DNA of 64,000 nucleotides from Streptomyces alfalfae (lineage in GTDB: Bacteria > Actinomycetota > Actinomycetes > Streptomycetales > Streptomycetaceae). A model generated the notes under the pieces. That model ran no database searches. It was not told the DNA's origin and saw nothing but the letters and a program-made list of their open reading frames with translations. The translations under genes and the position numbers were made by a program. Positions within the stretch are counted from its first letter, which is position 1. Each line of letters opens with the position of its first letter. Shown piece after piece: positions 29,540 to 38,277 of this stretch. The stretch covers positions 62,001 through 126,000 of the forward strand of contig NZ_QEXM01000015.1 in NCBI RefSeq assembly GCF_004127445.1, read 5' to 3'.

Positions 29540-30439
29540 ATGACGACGCTGTCTCGCATCCGGATCGGTTCGGCGCCCGACTCGTGGGGCGTGTGGTTTC
29601 CCGAGGACCCGCGCCAGGTCCCCTGGCGCCGCTTCCTCGACGAGGTCGCCGCTTCCGGGTACGAGTGGATCGAGCTCGGCCCGTACGGCTATCTGCCCAC
29701 CGACCCGGCCGTCCTGGCCGAGGAGACGGGCCGCCGCGGCCTCAAGGTGTCGGCGGGCACGGTCTTCACGGGCCTGCACCACGGCCCCGCGGTCTGGGAG
29801 AAGACGTGGGCGCACGTCGCGGACAACGCCGCCCTCGCCCGGGCGATGGGCGCGGGGCACCTCGTCGTCATCCCCTCCTTCTGGCGCGACGACAAGACCG
29901 GCACGGTCCTGGAGGACCGCGTCCTGACGCCCGGACAATGGCGCGAACTGACCACCCAGACCGAGCGCCTGGCCCACGAGGTCCGCGAGCGCTACGGCCT
30001 GCGCGTCGTGGTCCACCCGCACGCGGACACGCACATCGACACCGAGGAGAACGTCACCCGCTTCCTGGACGCCACCGACCCGGACCTCGTCTCGCTCTGC
30101 CTGGACACCGGCCACTACGCGTACTGCGGCGGCGACAGCGTCAAGCTCATCGAGACCTACGGCGAGCGCGTCGGCTACCTCCACCTCAAGCAGGTCGACC
30201 CCGAGATCCTGGCCGGCGTGCGCGCCGAGGAGGTGCCGTTCGGGCCCGCCGTGGCCCGCGGAGTGATGTGCGAGCCGCCCGCCGGGGTGCCCGCCCTCGA
30301 ACCCGTGCTCGCCGCGGCCCAGAAGCTCGGCGTCGAGCTGTTCGCGATCGTGGAGCAGGACATGTACCCCTGCCCGCCGGACAAGCCCCTGCCGATCGCC
30401 CGCCGCACCCGCGCCTTCCTCCGCTCCTGCGGCGCGTAA
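29540..30439 (+). CDS. iolE: Inosose dehydratase-like TIM-barrel protein
   Basis: 299 residues. It begins RIRIGSAPDSWGVWFPEDPR, the opening of IolE-type 2-keto-myo-inositol dehydratases, and has metal-ligand motifs VVHPHADTHIDTEE, LCLDTGHYAYCGGD and YLHLKQVDP. AP endonuclease-2/xylose isomerase-like barrel, cytoplasmic, metal dependent. It would convert 2-keto-myo-inositol to the diketone used by IolD. GGAGG lies 9-10 bases before ATG 29540. The gene is divergent from iolC and probably shares its regulator. IolH/IolI-type epimerase is the alternative; the APDSWGVW motif favours IolE. Confidence 0.85.
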   Translation: MTTLSRIRIGSAPDSWGVWFPEDPRQVPWRRFLDEVAASGYEWIELGPYGYLPTDPAVLAEETGRRGLKVSAGTVFTGLHHGPAVWEKTWAHVADNAALARAMGAGHLVVIPSFWRDDKTGTVLEDRVLTPGQWRELTTQTERLAHEVRERYGLRVVVHPHADTHIDTEENVTRFLDATDPDLVSLCLDTGHYAYCGGDSVKLIETYGERVGYLHLKQVDPEILAGVRAEEVPFGPAVARGVMCEPPAGVPALEPVLAAAQKLGVELFAIVEQDMYPCPPDKPLPIARRTRAFLRSCGA

Positions 30440-30539
30440 GGGACGACGCTCCTGCGGGCGCATCGGCCGACGCCCCTCCGGCACGTAAACGCGGACCGGC
30501 CCACGGGCCTTGCGTCACTTCTGCCACAAAGATCCCTTT

Positions 30540-30581
30540 CCTGTCACACATGTCTCGCATGTGCGAGACATGTGTGACAGG
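30540..30581. promoter_or_regulatory. 42-bp almost perfect palindrome, probable operator
   Basis: Arms 30540-30559 and 30562-30581 are exact inverted complements of 20 bases (CCTGTCACACATGTCTCGCA on the plus strand), with only the two central bases unmatched. It lies 134 bases before a 65-residue helix-turn-helix gene and 100 bases after iolE. There is no T-run on either side, so a DNA-binding site fits better than a terminator. The inner ACATGTCTCGCA part also forms its own half-sites. Confidence 0.8.
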
Positions 30582-30714
30582 CGGTCAACAACCACGCACT
30601 CCCGGTAACAGGGCGCCATTCGCCGGGCAGAGGCTGAGTGATCGCCGCGCGCCGCGCCCGGTTCCCCCGTCGGCCACACCCGGCCGCCCCGGACGCGCGC
30701 AGGGAGGTGTCGCC

Positions 30715-30912
30715 ATGACCGACCGCAGGCTCTGGTCGTACAAGGAGATCGCCGCGCACATCAAGGTGCAGCCCGACACCGTGCGCTCCTACCGGAAGCA
30801 CGGACTGCTGCCCGACCCCGACCACGTGGAGGGCGGCAAGCCCTACTGGTACGCGGACACGGTCCGCGCCTGGGTCGCCGCCCGCCCCCGCAACAGAGGA
30901 CGCAGAGACTGA
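30715..30912 (+). CDS. Small helix-turn-helix DNA-binding protein
   Basis: 65 residues, ATG 30715 with AGGGAGG 8 bases upstream. The protein is essentially one winged-helix or MerR/excisionase-like HTH: MTDRRLWSYKEIAAHIKVQP then DTVRSYRKHGLLPDPDHVEG, a wing GGKPYWYADTVRAW, and a basic tail (RPRNRGRRD). It has no sensing or dimerisation domain. It may be a small transcription factor binding the palindrome upstream, or an architectural protein. It is followed by the copper operon in the same direction but separated from it by the CsoR-box promoter. Confidence 0.86.
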   Translation: MTDRRLWSYKEIAAHIKVQPDTVRSYRKHGLLPDPDHVEGGKPYWYADTVRAWVAARPRNRGRRD

Positions 30913-30943
30913 AGCCCCCCTGCCGTGCGGCGTCCCCGTCTCG

Positions 30944-30970
30944 TTGAGAAGTACCCCCTAGGGGTATAGT
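30944..30970 (+). promoter_or_regulatory. CsoR-type copper operator overlapping the copZ-copA promoter
   Basis: TACCCCCTAGGGGTA (30952-30966) is the GC-tract palindrome bound by copper sensor CsoR in actinobacteria. It overlaps the -10 TATAGT (30965-30970); TTGAGA (30944-30949) is a candidate -35. Copper-bound CsoR would release the site and allow expression of copZ and copA. CsoR itself is not in the window. Confidence 0.9.
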
Positions 30971-31057
30971 CTTCGGAGTGTGAGGAGGCCCCCGGGACTG
31001 CGGGGTCCCCCTTGGCACGTTACGCCGCACACGTACACGCATCCCGAGGAGAACGAC

Positions 31058-31387
31058 ATGAGCGCCCAGACCGAGCTCCCGCAGGCCGCGTCCGAGACGA
31101 CCGGCTCCTGCTGCTCCCCCAGCGGTTCCTGCCACGGCGGCGGAGACGCCGCCGCGGAGACGCCGCAGGGCGCCGTCACCACGGTGTACGAGGTGACGGG
31201 GATGACCTGTGGGCACTGCGAAGGCGCCGTCAGCTCCGAGATCTCGGAGATCGCGGGCGTCGGCTCCGTCGAGGCCGTGGCCGCCACGGGTCTCGTGACC
31301 GTGGTCTCCGCCGCCCCGCTGGACGAGGAAGCGGTCCGCGCCGCGGTGGACGAGGCGGGGTACGAGCTCGTCGGCGTCAAGGCCTGA
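31058..31387 (+). CDS. copZ: Copper chaperone, heavy-metal-associated domain
   Basis: 109 residues from ATG 31058, with GAGGAG 7 bases upstream; the frame further upstream is non-coding. HMA domain at residues 43-109 with the Cu(I)-binding motif GMTCGHC (Cys51, Cys54). The N-terminal 40 residues carry three more cysteines and a histidine ([15 protein letters not shown], Cys18, Cys19, Cys25, His26), an additional possible metal site not present in minimal CopZ. It carries Cu(I) to the exporter CopA encoded 121 bases downstream. The CsoR box upstream supports copper control. Confidence 0.93.
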   Translation: MSAQTELPQAASETTGSCCSPSGSCHGGGDAAAETPQGAVTTVYEVTGMTCGHCEGAVSSEISEIAGVGSVEAVAATGLVTVVSAAPLDEEAVRAAVDEAGYELVGVKA

Positions 31388-31508
31388 CCAGGACCCGACC
31401 GAACCCCGTCTGACCGGCCCCCCGCCGGGAACCCGGGCCCTGCGGTGTCACCCCGACACCACAGGGCCCGCGGCCGTCCCCGCACCGAAGAAGCAGGACG
31501 AGAGAGCC

Positions 31509-33848
31509 ATGTCCGAAGTCCCCGCGGCGTCCGCGACCCCCGACGCCTCCCATGCCTCCGCAGCCTCACAGGCCCCCGACGTCTCCGCGGTCGAGCTCGC
31601 CGTCGGCGGGATGACCTGTGCGTCCTGCTCGTCCCGCATCGAGAAGAAGCTGAACCGCATGGAGGGCGTGACCGCCTCGGTCAACCTCGCGACGGAGAAA
31701 GCTCGGGTCGAGTACGCCGAAGGGGTCACGGTCGCCGACCTGATCGCCCTGGTCGAGAAGCTGGGCTACTCGGCGGAGGAGATCGTTCCGCCGCCGCCGG
31801 AGCCGGACCGGGAGTCCGAGCCGTCGTCCGGTCACGCCCCGCCGCCGACCACCGCGGACATCACCGAGCCCGACACGCTGCGCCGGCGCCTCGTCGTCTC
31901 CGCGCTGCTCTCCCTGCCCGTCGTGCTGCTCGCGATGATCCCCGCCCTCCAGTTCGACAACTGGCAGTGGCTCTCGCTGACCCTCGCCGCGCCGGTCGTC
32001 GTCTGGGGCGGCCTGCCCTTCCACCGCGCGGCGGCCACCAACCTCCGGCACGGCGCGGCGACCATGGACACGCTCGTCTCCATCGGCACGCTCGCCGCCT
32101 TCGGCTGGTCCCTGTGGGCGCTGTTCGTCGGGGACGCCGGGATGCCGGGGATGCGGCACGGCTTCGCGTTCACGGCAGAGCCGGGGGACGGCGCGTCGAC
32201 GATCTACCTCGAAGTCGCCGCGGGCGTCGTCACCTTCATCCTCCTCGGCCGCTGGCTGGAGGCCCGCTCCAAGCGGAAGGCGGGCGCGGCCCTGCGCGCC
32301 CTGCTCGAACTGGGCGCCAAGGACGTGACGGTCCTGCGGTCCGGCTCCGAGGAGCGCGTCCCGGTCGGCCGCCTGACCGTCGGCGACCGTTTCCTCGTAC
32401 GGCCCGGCGAGACGGTCGCCACCGACGGCACCGTCGTCGACGGCGCGTCGGCGGTCGACGCCTCGATGCTGACCGGCGAGTCCGTGCCGGTCGACGTGGG
32501 CGTGGGCGACGCCGTCACGGGCGCGACGGTGAACACCTCGGGCCGCCTCGTCGTCCGCGCCACCCGCGTCGGCTCCGACACCCAGCTCGCCCGGATCGCG
32601 CGGCTCGTGGAGGACGCCCAGACCGGCAAGGCCCGGGTGCAGCGCCTCGCCGACCGGATCGCCGGGGTCTTCGTGCCGGTGGTCCTGCTCATCGCGGCCG
32701 GCACGCTCGCGGGCTGGCTGGGCGCCACGGGTGACGTGACCACCGCCTTCACCGCCGCCGTCGCCGTCCTGATCATCGCCTGCCCCTGCGCGCTGGGCCT
32801 CGCCACCCCGACCGCCCTCATGGTCGGCACCGGGCGCGGCGCCCAGCTCGGCATCCTGATCAAGGGTCCCGAGGTCCTGGAGTCCACGCGCCGCGTCGAC
32901 ACCGTCGTCCTGGACAAGACCGGCACCGTCACCACGGGCCGCATGGAACTGGAGGACGTGTACGCCGCGGGGGACACGGACGAGAAGCAGCTCCTGCGTC
33001 TGACCGGCGCGCTGGAGCACGCCTCCGAGCACCCGGTGGCCCGCGCCCTCGCGGCGGGCGCGGCCGGCCGGCTCGGCCTCGGCGCCGGGGAACTGCCCGC
33101 CCCCGAGCGCTTCGAGAACGTCCCCGGGCTCGGGGTGCGGGGCGCCGTGGACGGTCACGAGGTCCTCGCGGGGCGGGAGCGGCTCCTCGCGGAGGCCGGG
33201 GTGACGGGCCTGGAGGCGCTGACGGCCGCCGGGGAGCGGGCGCGGGCCGCCGGGCGCACGGCCGTGCTCGTCGCCTGGGACGGGGCCGCGCGCGGTGTGC
33301 TCACCGTCGCCGACGCCGTGCGGGAGACCAGCGCGGAGGCGGTGCGCGAGCTGCGCGCGCTGGGTCTGGAACCGGTGCTGCTCACCGGCGACAACAAGGC
33401 GGTGGCCGACGCGGTGGCCGAGCGGGTGGGCATCGCGCCGGAAGCGGTGTACGCGGAGGTGCTGCCGCAGGACAAGGTGGACGTCGTGACGCGGCTGCGG
33501 GGCGAGGGCCGGGTGGTGGCGATGGTCGGCGACGGGGTGAACGACGCGGCGGCGCTGGCCGCCGCCGATCTGGGGCTCGCGATGGGCACGGGCACGGACG
33601 CGGCGATCGAGGCGAGTGATCTGACGCTGGCGCGCGGGGACCTGCGGGTCGCGGCGGACGCCATCCGGCTCGCCAGGAAGACCCTCGCCACGATCAAGGG
33701 CAATCTGTTCTGGGCCTTCGGCTACAACGTCGCCGCGCTGCCGCTCGCCGCGGCCGGGCTTCTCAATCCGATGATCGCGGGGGCCGCGATGGCCTTCTCT
33801 TCGGTGTTCGTCGTCACCAACAGCCTGCGCCTGCGGACTTTTTCATGA
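31509..33848 (+). CDS. copA: Copper-exporting P1B-type ATPase
   Basis: 779 residues. N-terminal metal-binding domain with GMTCASC (34-40), eight membrane helices, TGE actuator motif ([10 protein letters not shown]), Cys-Pro-Cys transport site at 425-427 ([15 protein letters not shown]), phosphorylated Asp469 in DKTGTVTTG, the His-Pro motif SEHPVARAL, and [12 protein letters not shown]. These define a Cu(I)-exporting ATPase. It pumps Cu(I) out of the cytoplasm at the cost of ATP. Downstream of copZ; probably one transcript from the CsoR-regulated promoter. No terminator is obvious after it. Confidence 0.96.
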   Translation: MSEVPAASATPDASHASAASQAPDVSAVELAVGGMTCASCSSRIEKKLNRMEGVTASVNLATEKARVEYAEGVTVADLIALVEKLGYSAEEIVPPPPEPDRESEPSSGHAPPPTTADITEPDTLRRRLVVSALLSLPVVLLAMIPALQFDNWQWLSLTLAAPVVVWGGLPFHRAAATNLRHGAATMDTLVSIGTLAAFGWSLWALFVGDAGMPGMRHGFAFTAEPGDGASTIYLEVAAGVVTFILLGRWLEARSKRKAGAALRALLELGAKDVTVLRSGSEERVPVGRLTVGDRFLVRPGETVATDGTVVDGASAVDASMLTGESVPVDVGVGDAVTGATVNTSGRLVVRATRVGSDTQLARIARLVEDAQTGKARVQRLADRIAGVFVPVVLLIAAGTLAGWLGATGDVTTAFTAAVAVLIIACPCALGLATPTALMVGTGRGAQLGILIKGPEVLESTRRVDTVVLDKTGTVTTGRMELEDVYAAGDTDEKQLLRLTGALEHASEHPVARALAAGAAGRLGLGAGELPAPERFENVPGLGVRGAVDGHEVLAGRERLLAEAGVTGLEALTAAGERARAAGRTAVLVAWDGAARGVLTVADAVRETSAEAVRELRALGLEPVLLTGDNKAVADAVAERVGIAPEAVYAEVLPQDKVDVVTRLRGEGRVVAMVGDGVNDAAALAAADLGLAMGTGTDAAIEASDLTLARGDLRVAADAIRLARKTLATIKGNLFWAFGYNVAALPLAAAGLLNPMIAGAAMAFSSVFVVTNSLRLRTFS

Positions 33849-34210
33849 TCCATCGCAGATTCTCATGACCCCTTCACATGTCCGTTTCCGCACCTTCACA
33901 CCCTTGGGCGCATCTACATTTCACGCTTTGCCGACAGACAGGACATATGCAAGAGACGCAGATCACATTGATCTGAACGTAACCATCTTGGGGGGTCGCG
34001 AGTCTAATGGGACGATGCCAGAAGATGTCTTGGGGGACGTCTTCCGACATCGGAGGACATCTTGGGGGATGTTCTCGGAGTGTGTTGTTGGCCGGGGCAC
34101 GTGCGTCGGGGAGCTTTGAGCGGCCCTCCCGTCAGTACGCGTCCCGGCGGACCGCAGGGCCCACCGAACGCCCGGCCGGATCCCGTGGGGGGAATCCGCA
34201 CCGGGAAAAA
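33849..34210. other. Intergenic region with three CTTGGGGG elements and an internal inverted repeat
   Basis: No convincing gene lies between the copA stop and the citA terminator. Bases 33870-34010 are lower in G+C than neighbours, and three copies of CTTGGGGG start at 33987, 34029 and 34061. The last two belong to an 18-base near repeat (GATGTCTTGGGGGACGTC, GACATCTTGGGGGATGTT). Between them GTCTTCCGA and TCGGAGGAC (34038-34058) form an inverted repeat with one mismatch. ATG 34069 after the third copy could encode a 16-residue leader peptide ending with TGA at 34119; this is weak. Confidence 0.45.
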
Positions 34211-34263
34211 GGGAAGCGCCCCGACCGTCGACCCGTGGGGGGATCGACGGCGGGGCGCTTTCC
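34201..34263 (-). terminator. Intrinsic terminator of citrate synthase
   Basis: The arms 34211-34231 and 34244-34263 pair over about 19 positions (GCGCCCCG with CGGGGCGC, CCGTCGA with TCGACGG). Read leftward, the stem is followed by CCCTTTTTCCC. It begins 35 bases after the citA stop. Confidence 0.85.
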
Positions 34264-34298
34264 GCTTGTGCGGACGCCTCAGAGCCGGGATGTGCCGG

Positions 34299-35597
34299 TC
34301 AGCGGCCCTCGACCGGAACGAAGTCGCGCAGGACCTCACCGGTGTAGATCTGGCGCGGACGGCCGATGCGCGATCCGGGCTCCTTGATCATCTCGTGCCA
34401 CTGGGCGATCCAGCCCGGCAGGCGGCCGAGGGCGAAGAGGACCGTGAACATCTCGGTCGGGAAGCCCATGGCGCGGTAGATGAGGCCCGTGTAGAAGTCC
34501 ACGTTGGGGTAGAGCTTGCGCTCGACGAAGTAGTCGTCGGCCAGCGCGTGCTCCTCCAGCTTCAGCGCGATGTCGAGCAGCTCGTCGGACTTGCCGAGCG
34601 CCGAGAGGACGTCGTGCGCCGCCGCCTTGATGATCTTCGCCCGGGGGTCGAAGTTCTTGTAGACGCGGTGCCCGAAGCCCATGAGCTTCACGCCGTCTTC
34701 CTTGTTCTTCACCTTGCGGATGAAGGTGTCGACGTCGCCGCCGGTGGCCTGGATGCCTTCCAGCATCTCCAGGACCGACTGGTTGGCGCCGCCGTGCAGC
34801 GGGCCCCACAGGGCCGAGATGCCGGCCGAGATCGAGGCGAACATGTTCGCCTGCGAGGAGCCGACCAGGCGCACGGTGGAGGTCGAGCAGTTCTGCTCGT
34901 GGTCCGCGTGCAGGATGAGCAGCTTGTCGAGCGCGGAGACCACGACCGGGTCCAGCTCGTACTCGGCGGCGGGCACCGAGAAGGTCATGCGCAGGAAGTT
35001 CTCGACGTAGCCGAGGTCGTTGCGCGGGTAGACGACCGGGTGGCCCTGCGACTTCTTGTACGCGTAGGCGGCGATCGTCGGAAGCTTGGCGAGCAGGCGG
35101 ATCGTCGAGAGGTGGCGCTGCTTCTCGTCGAACGGGTTGTGGCTGTCCTGGTAGAACGTCGACAGCGCGCTGACCACGGACGACAGCATGGCCATCGGGT
35201 GGGCGTCTCGCGGGAAGCCGTCGTAGAACCGCTTGACGTCCTCGTGCAGCAGGGTGTGCTGCGTGATCTCGTTCTTGAACGAGGCCAGCTCGTCGACCTT
35301 CGGCAGTTCGCCGTTGATCAGCAGGTACGCCACCTCGGTGAAGGTGGAGCGCTCGGCCAGCTGCTCGATCGGGTAGCCGCGGTACCGGAGGATGCCCTGT
35401 TCGCCGTCGAGATAGGTGATGGCGGATTTATAGGCGGCGGTGTTGCCATAGCCGCTGTCCAGGGTCACCAGACCGGTCTGGGCGCGGAGCTTCCCGATGT
35501 CGAAGCCCTTGTCGCCGACGGTCGAATCGATCACCGGGTAGGTGTACTCGCCATCGCCGTACCGCAGTACTACAGCGTTGTTACCGTTCTCGCTCAC
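34299..35597 (-). CDS. citA: Citrate synthase (type II)
   Basis: 432 residues from GTG 35597, preceded by GAGGGA at 5 bases; the longer frame to 35654 lacks family sequence. Complete citrate synthase: VLRYGDGEYTYPVIDSTVGD N-terminal beta hairpin typical of type II enzymes, the catalytic His in ALWGPLHGGANQS, second His in LMGFGHRVYKNFDPR, and the catalytic Asp near NVDFYTGLIY. It condenses acetyl-CoA and oxaloacetate to start the TCA cycle. Sequence closely resembles the Streptomyces CitA protein as I remember it. Confidence 0.97.
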   Translation of the reverse strand: MSENGNNAVVLRYGDGEYTYPVIDSTVGDKGFDIGKLRAQTGLVTLDSGYGNTAAYKSAITYLDGEQGILRYRGYPIEQLAERSTFTEVAYLLINGELPKVDELASFKNEITQHTLLHEDVKRFYDGFPRDAHPMAMLSSVVSALSTFYQDSHNPFDEKQRHLSTIRLLAKLPTIAAYAYKKSQGHPVVYPRNDLGYVENFLRMTFSVPAAEYELDPVVVSALDKLLILHADHEQNCSTSTVRLVGSSQANMFASISAGISALWGPLHGGANQSVLEMLEGIQATGGDVDTFIRKVKNKEDGVKLMGFGHRVYKNFDPRAKIIKAAAHDVLSALGKSDELLDIALKLEEHALADDYFVERKLYPNVDFYTGLIYRAMGFPTEMFTVLFALGRLPGWIAQWHEMIKEPGSRIGRPRQIYTGEVLRDFVPVEGR

Positions 35598-35785
35598 GTC
35601 ATCCCTCACCGACGTTGTGCCTCTTCTTCGAGGTGCCCTGACTGTCTCTACCATCCCCCATTTGGCCCTGGAGAGTGCACTCGGGGTCGACCATTGGGCC
35701 TATTGACGGCACTCAGTGCCGCCAACCTGCTCATCCTGCCCCCTTCGCCCCGGTTGCGAAAGTGCTGTGTGACGTTTCCGACTCG

Positions 35786-35799
35786 TTTGATCGATCAAA
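35786..35799. repeat. 14-bp perfect palindrome directly after the recD2 stop
   Basis: TTTGATCGATCAAA (35786-35799) abuts the RecD2 stop codon (35802-35800). It is A/T rich in a GC-rich background. It may be an operator for the downstream citA gene or part of transcription termination; no T-run is linked to it. Confidence 0.6.
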
Positions 35800-38037
35800 T
35801 CATCCCTGAGCCGGGAACCGGCGGCCCGCGAGCCGGAAATCCAGGGCCGTGCAGCGCCTGCCCGCAGAGACCGTGCGCACGGCCTGTCCAAGAGCCTTGC
35901 GCGATCCGACGAGGACGACCAGCCTTTTCGCGCGTGTCACCGCGGTGTAGAGCAGATTGCGCTGGAGCATCATCCACGCGCCCGTGGTGACGGGGATCAC
36001 CACCGCCGGATACTCGCTGCCCTGGGAGCGGTGGATCGTGACCGCGTAAGCGTGCGCCAGCTCGTCCAGCTCGTCGAAGTCGTACGGAACCTCCTCATCC
36101 TCGTCGGTCAGGACGGTGAGCCGCTGCTCGTCCGGGTCGAGGGCGGTGACGACGCCCACCGTGCCGTTGAAGACGCCGTTGCGCCCCTTCTCGTAGTTGT
36201 TGCGGATCTGGGTGACCTTGTCGCCGACGCGGAAGACCCGGCCGCCGAACCGCTTCTCGGGCAGGCCGGGGCGGGCGGGCGTGACGGCCTGCTGGAGGAG
36301 GCCGTTGAGGGCGCCCGCGCCCGCGGGGCCCCGGTGCATGGGCGCGAGGACCTGGACGTCCCTGCGGGGGTCGAGGCCGAACTTGCGCGGGATGCGGTGC
36401 GCGGCGACGTCCACCGTGACGCGGCCCGCGTCCTCGGTCTCCTCCTCGACGAAGAGGAAGAAGTCCTTCAGGCCCTGGGTGAGCGGCGGCACCCCGGAGT
36501 TGATGCGGTGGGCGTTGGTGACGACGCCGGACTCCTGCGCCTGGCGGAAGATCCGGGTCAGCCGGACGGCGGGCACGGGGCTGCCGTCGGCGAGCATGTC
36601 CCGCAGGACCTCGCCGGCGCCGACGCTCGGGAGCTGGTCGACGTCGCCCACGAAGAGCAGGTGCGCGCCGGGCGGCACGGCCTTGACCAGCTTGTTGGCG
36701 AGGAGCAGATCGAGCATCGAGGCCTCGTCGACCACGACCAGATCGGCGTCGAGCGGACGCTCCTTGTCATACGCCGCGTCTCCCCCGGGCCGCAGTTCCA
36801 GCAGGCGGTGCACGGTGGAGGCCTCCGCGCCCGTCAGCTCGGCGAGGCGCTTGGCGGCGCGTCCGGTGGGGGCGGCGAGGACGACCTTGGCCTTCTTGGC
36901 GCGGGCCAGCTCGACGACGGAACGGACCGTGAAGGACTTGCCGCAGCCGGGCCCGCCGGTCAGGACGGCCACCTTCCGCGTCAGCGCGAGCCGCACGGCC
37001 TCCTGCTGCTCGGGGGCGAGCTGGGCGCCCGTGCGCTTCGCGAGCCACGCCAGAGCCCTGTCCCAGTCGACGTCGCGGAAGGCGGGCATGCGGTCGTCCG
37101 GCGTCTTGAGCAGCCGCAGGAGCTGGGCGGCGAGGGAGAGTTCGGCGCGGTGGAAGGGGACGAGATAGACGGCGGTGACGTCGTCGCCGCCGTCCGGGGC
37201 CGGGAGCGTCTCGCGCACGACGCCCTCCTCTTCCCGCGCGAGATCGGCCAGGCAGTCGATGACGAGGCCGGTGTCGACCTGGAGGAGCTTCACCGCGTCG
37301 GCGATGAGGCGCTCCTCCGGGAGGTAGCAGTTGCCCTGGTCGGTCGATTGCGAAAGGGCGTACTGAAGGCCCGCCTTGACGCGGTCGGGACTGTCGTGCG
37401 GGATGCCGACCGCCTGGGCGATGCGGTCGGCGGTCAGGAAGCCGATGCCCCAGACGTCGGCCGCGAGGCGGTACGGCTCGTTCCTCACCACGGAGATGGA
37501 GGCGTCGCCGTACTTCTTGTAGATCCGCACGGCGATGGAGGTGGAGACGCCCACTCCCTGGAGGAAGACCATGACCTCCTTGATGGCCTTCTGCTCCTCC
37601 CAGGCGGCGGCGATCATCCTGGTCCGCTTGGGGCCGAGGCCCGGCACCTCCACGAGCCGCTTCGGCTCGGTCTCGATGACGTCGAGGGTGTCGACGCCGA
37701 AGTGGGTGGTGATGCGGTCGGCCATGACGGGGCCGATGCCCTTGATGAGCCCGGAGCCCAGATAGCGGCGGATGCCCTGGATGGTGGCGGGCAGCACCGT
37801 CGTGTAGTTCTCCACGGTGAACTGCTTGCCGTACTGCGGGTGGGAGCCCCAGCGGCCCTGCATCCGCAGGGATTCGCCGACCTGCGCGCCGAGCAGCGAG
37901 CCGACGACGGTCAGCAGGTCTCCCCCGCCGCGCCCGGTGTCGACGCGCGCCACGGTGTAACCCGTCTCCTCGTTGGCATACGTGATGCGTTCGAGGACCC
38001 CCTCTAGCACCGCGGCGGCCGCTGCTGGACTCGACAT
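35800..38037 (-). CDS. recD2: RecD2-type ATP-dependent DNA helicase
   Basis: 745 residues. The N-terminal OB-like and tandem helix-hairpin-helix region (VENYTTVLPATIQGIRRYLG, IKGIGPVMADRI, PGLGPKRTRMI) is characteristic of RecD2 (not RecBCD RecD). Helicase core: Walker A GGPGCGKS (361-368), Walker B VVVDEASM, GDVDQLPSVGAGEVLRD, LTRIFRQA, and motif VI AYAVTIHRSQGSEYPAV with YTAVTRAKRLVVLVG. It is a 5'-3' superfamily 1B helicase involved in DNA repair and replication-fork maintenance. The leader contains a G-rich element (38148-38202) and a hairpin. Confidence 0.96.
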   Translation of the reverse strand: MSSPAAAAAVLEGVLERITYANEETGYTVARVDTGRGGGDLLTVVGSLLGAQVGESLRMQGRWGSHPQYGKQFTVENYTTVLPATIQGIRRYLGSGLIKGIGPVMADRITTHFGVDTLDVIETEPKRLVEVPGLGPKRTRMIAAAWEEQKAIKEVMVFLQGVGVSTSIAVRIYKKYGDASISVVRNEPYRLAADVWGIGFLTADRIAQAVGIPHDSPDRVKAGLQYALSQSTDQGNCYLPEERLIADAVKLLQVDTGLVIDCLADLAREEEGVVRETLPAPDGGDDVTAVYLVPFHRAELSLAAQLLRLLKTPDDRMPAFRDVDWDRALAWLAKRTGAQLAPEQQEAVRLALTRKVAVLTGGPGCGKSFTVRSVVELARAKKAKVVLAAPTGRAAKRLAELTGAEASTVHRLLELRPGGDAAYDKERPLDADLVVVDEASMLDLLLANKLVKAVPPGAHLLFVGDVDQLPSVGAGEVLRDMLADGSPVPAVRLTRIFRQAQESGVVTNAHRINSGVPPLTQGLKDFFLFVEEETEDAGRVTVDVAAHRIPRKFGLDPRRDVQVLAPMHRGPAGAGALNGLLQQAVTPARPGLPEKRFGGRVFRVGDKVTQIRNNYEKGRNGVFNGTVGVVTALDPDEQRLTVLTDEDEEVPYDFDELDELAHAYAVTIHRSQGSEYPAVVIPVTTGAWMMLQRNLLYTAVTRAKRLVVLVGSRKALGQAVRTVSAGRRCTALDFRLAGRRFPAQG

Positions 38038-38112
38038 GGTCCGACGCTACAGCCCGGCACTGACAGGCGGCACGCCGCCCGGGCCCCGCAGGCGCCCGGT
38101 CGCCGGAACTCC

Positions 38113-38144
38113 GAAGGGACCCGGTCCGTCGACCGGGCCCCTTC
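38113..38144 (-). terminator. Hairpin between the sugar operon and recD2
   Basis: GAAGGGACCCGGTC (38113-38126) pairs with GACCGGGCCCCTTC (38131-38144) with a 4-base loop and one bulge. It is 134 bases after the isomerase stop and 76 before the recD2 start. No T-run; a terminator or leader hairpin. Confidence 0.5.
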
Positions 38145-38147
38145 GCT

Positions 38148-38202
38148 CCCTCCCCCGAATGCCAGAAATTCCGTGTCCCCCCGGATCCCCCCAGATCCCC
38201 CC
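38148..38202 (-). promoter_or_regulatory. G-rich (possible G-quadruplex) element upstream of recD2
   Basis: On the minus strand three G6 runs (38202-38197, 38192-38187, 38182-38177) are separated by four bases each, and G5 (38156-38152) and G3 runs follow. The sequence meets the usual pattern for a G-quadruplex in the DNA sense strand or leader RNA. A G-rich open frame with Gly repeats runs through it, but I do not call it a gene. Confidence 0.6.
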
Positions 38203-38277
38203 TGGAAGTCCTGACGCAAAGTACGACACGGTTCGTGGCCGGAGGGTTGCACGCCGTCGCGGAGGAATGTTTTCGGC

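Noticed and set aside
33865..34119. 84-residue open frame between copA and the citA terminator
   Set aside because: Start far from any ribosome binding site, composition unlike a protein; it merely runs through the repeat elements. Kept as an intergenic region.
38047..38229. 60-residue Gly-rich open frame upstream of recD2
   Set aside because: It arises from the G-runs. Could encode a leader peptide, but no support such as a ribosome binding site or conservation can be shown here.
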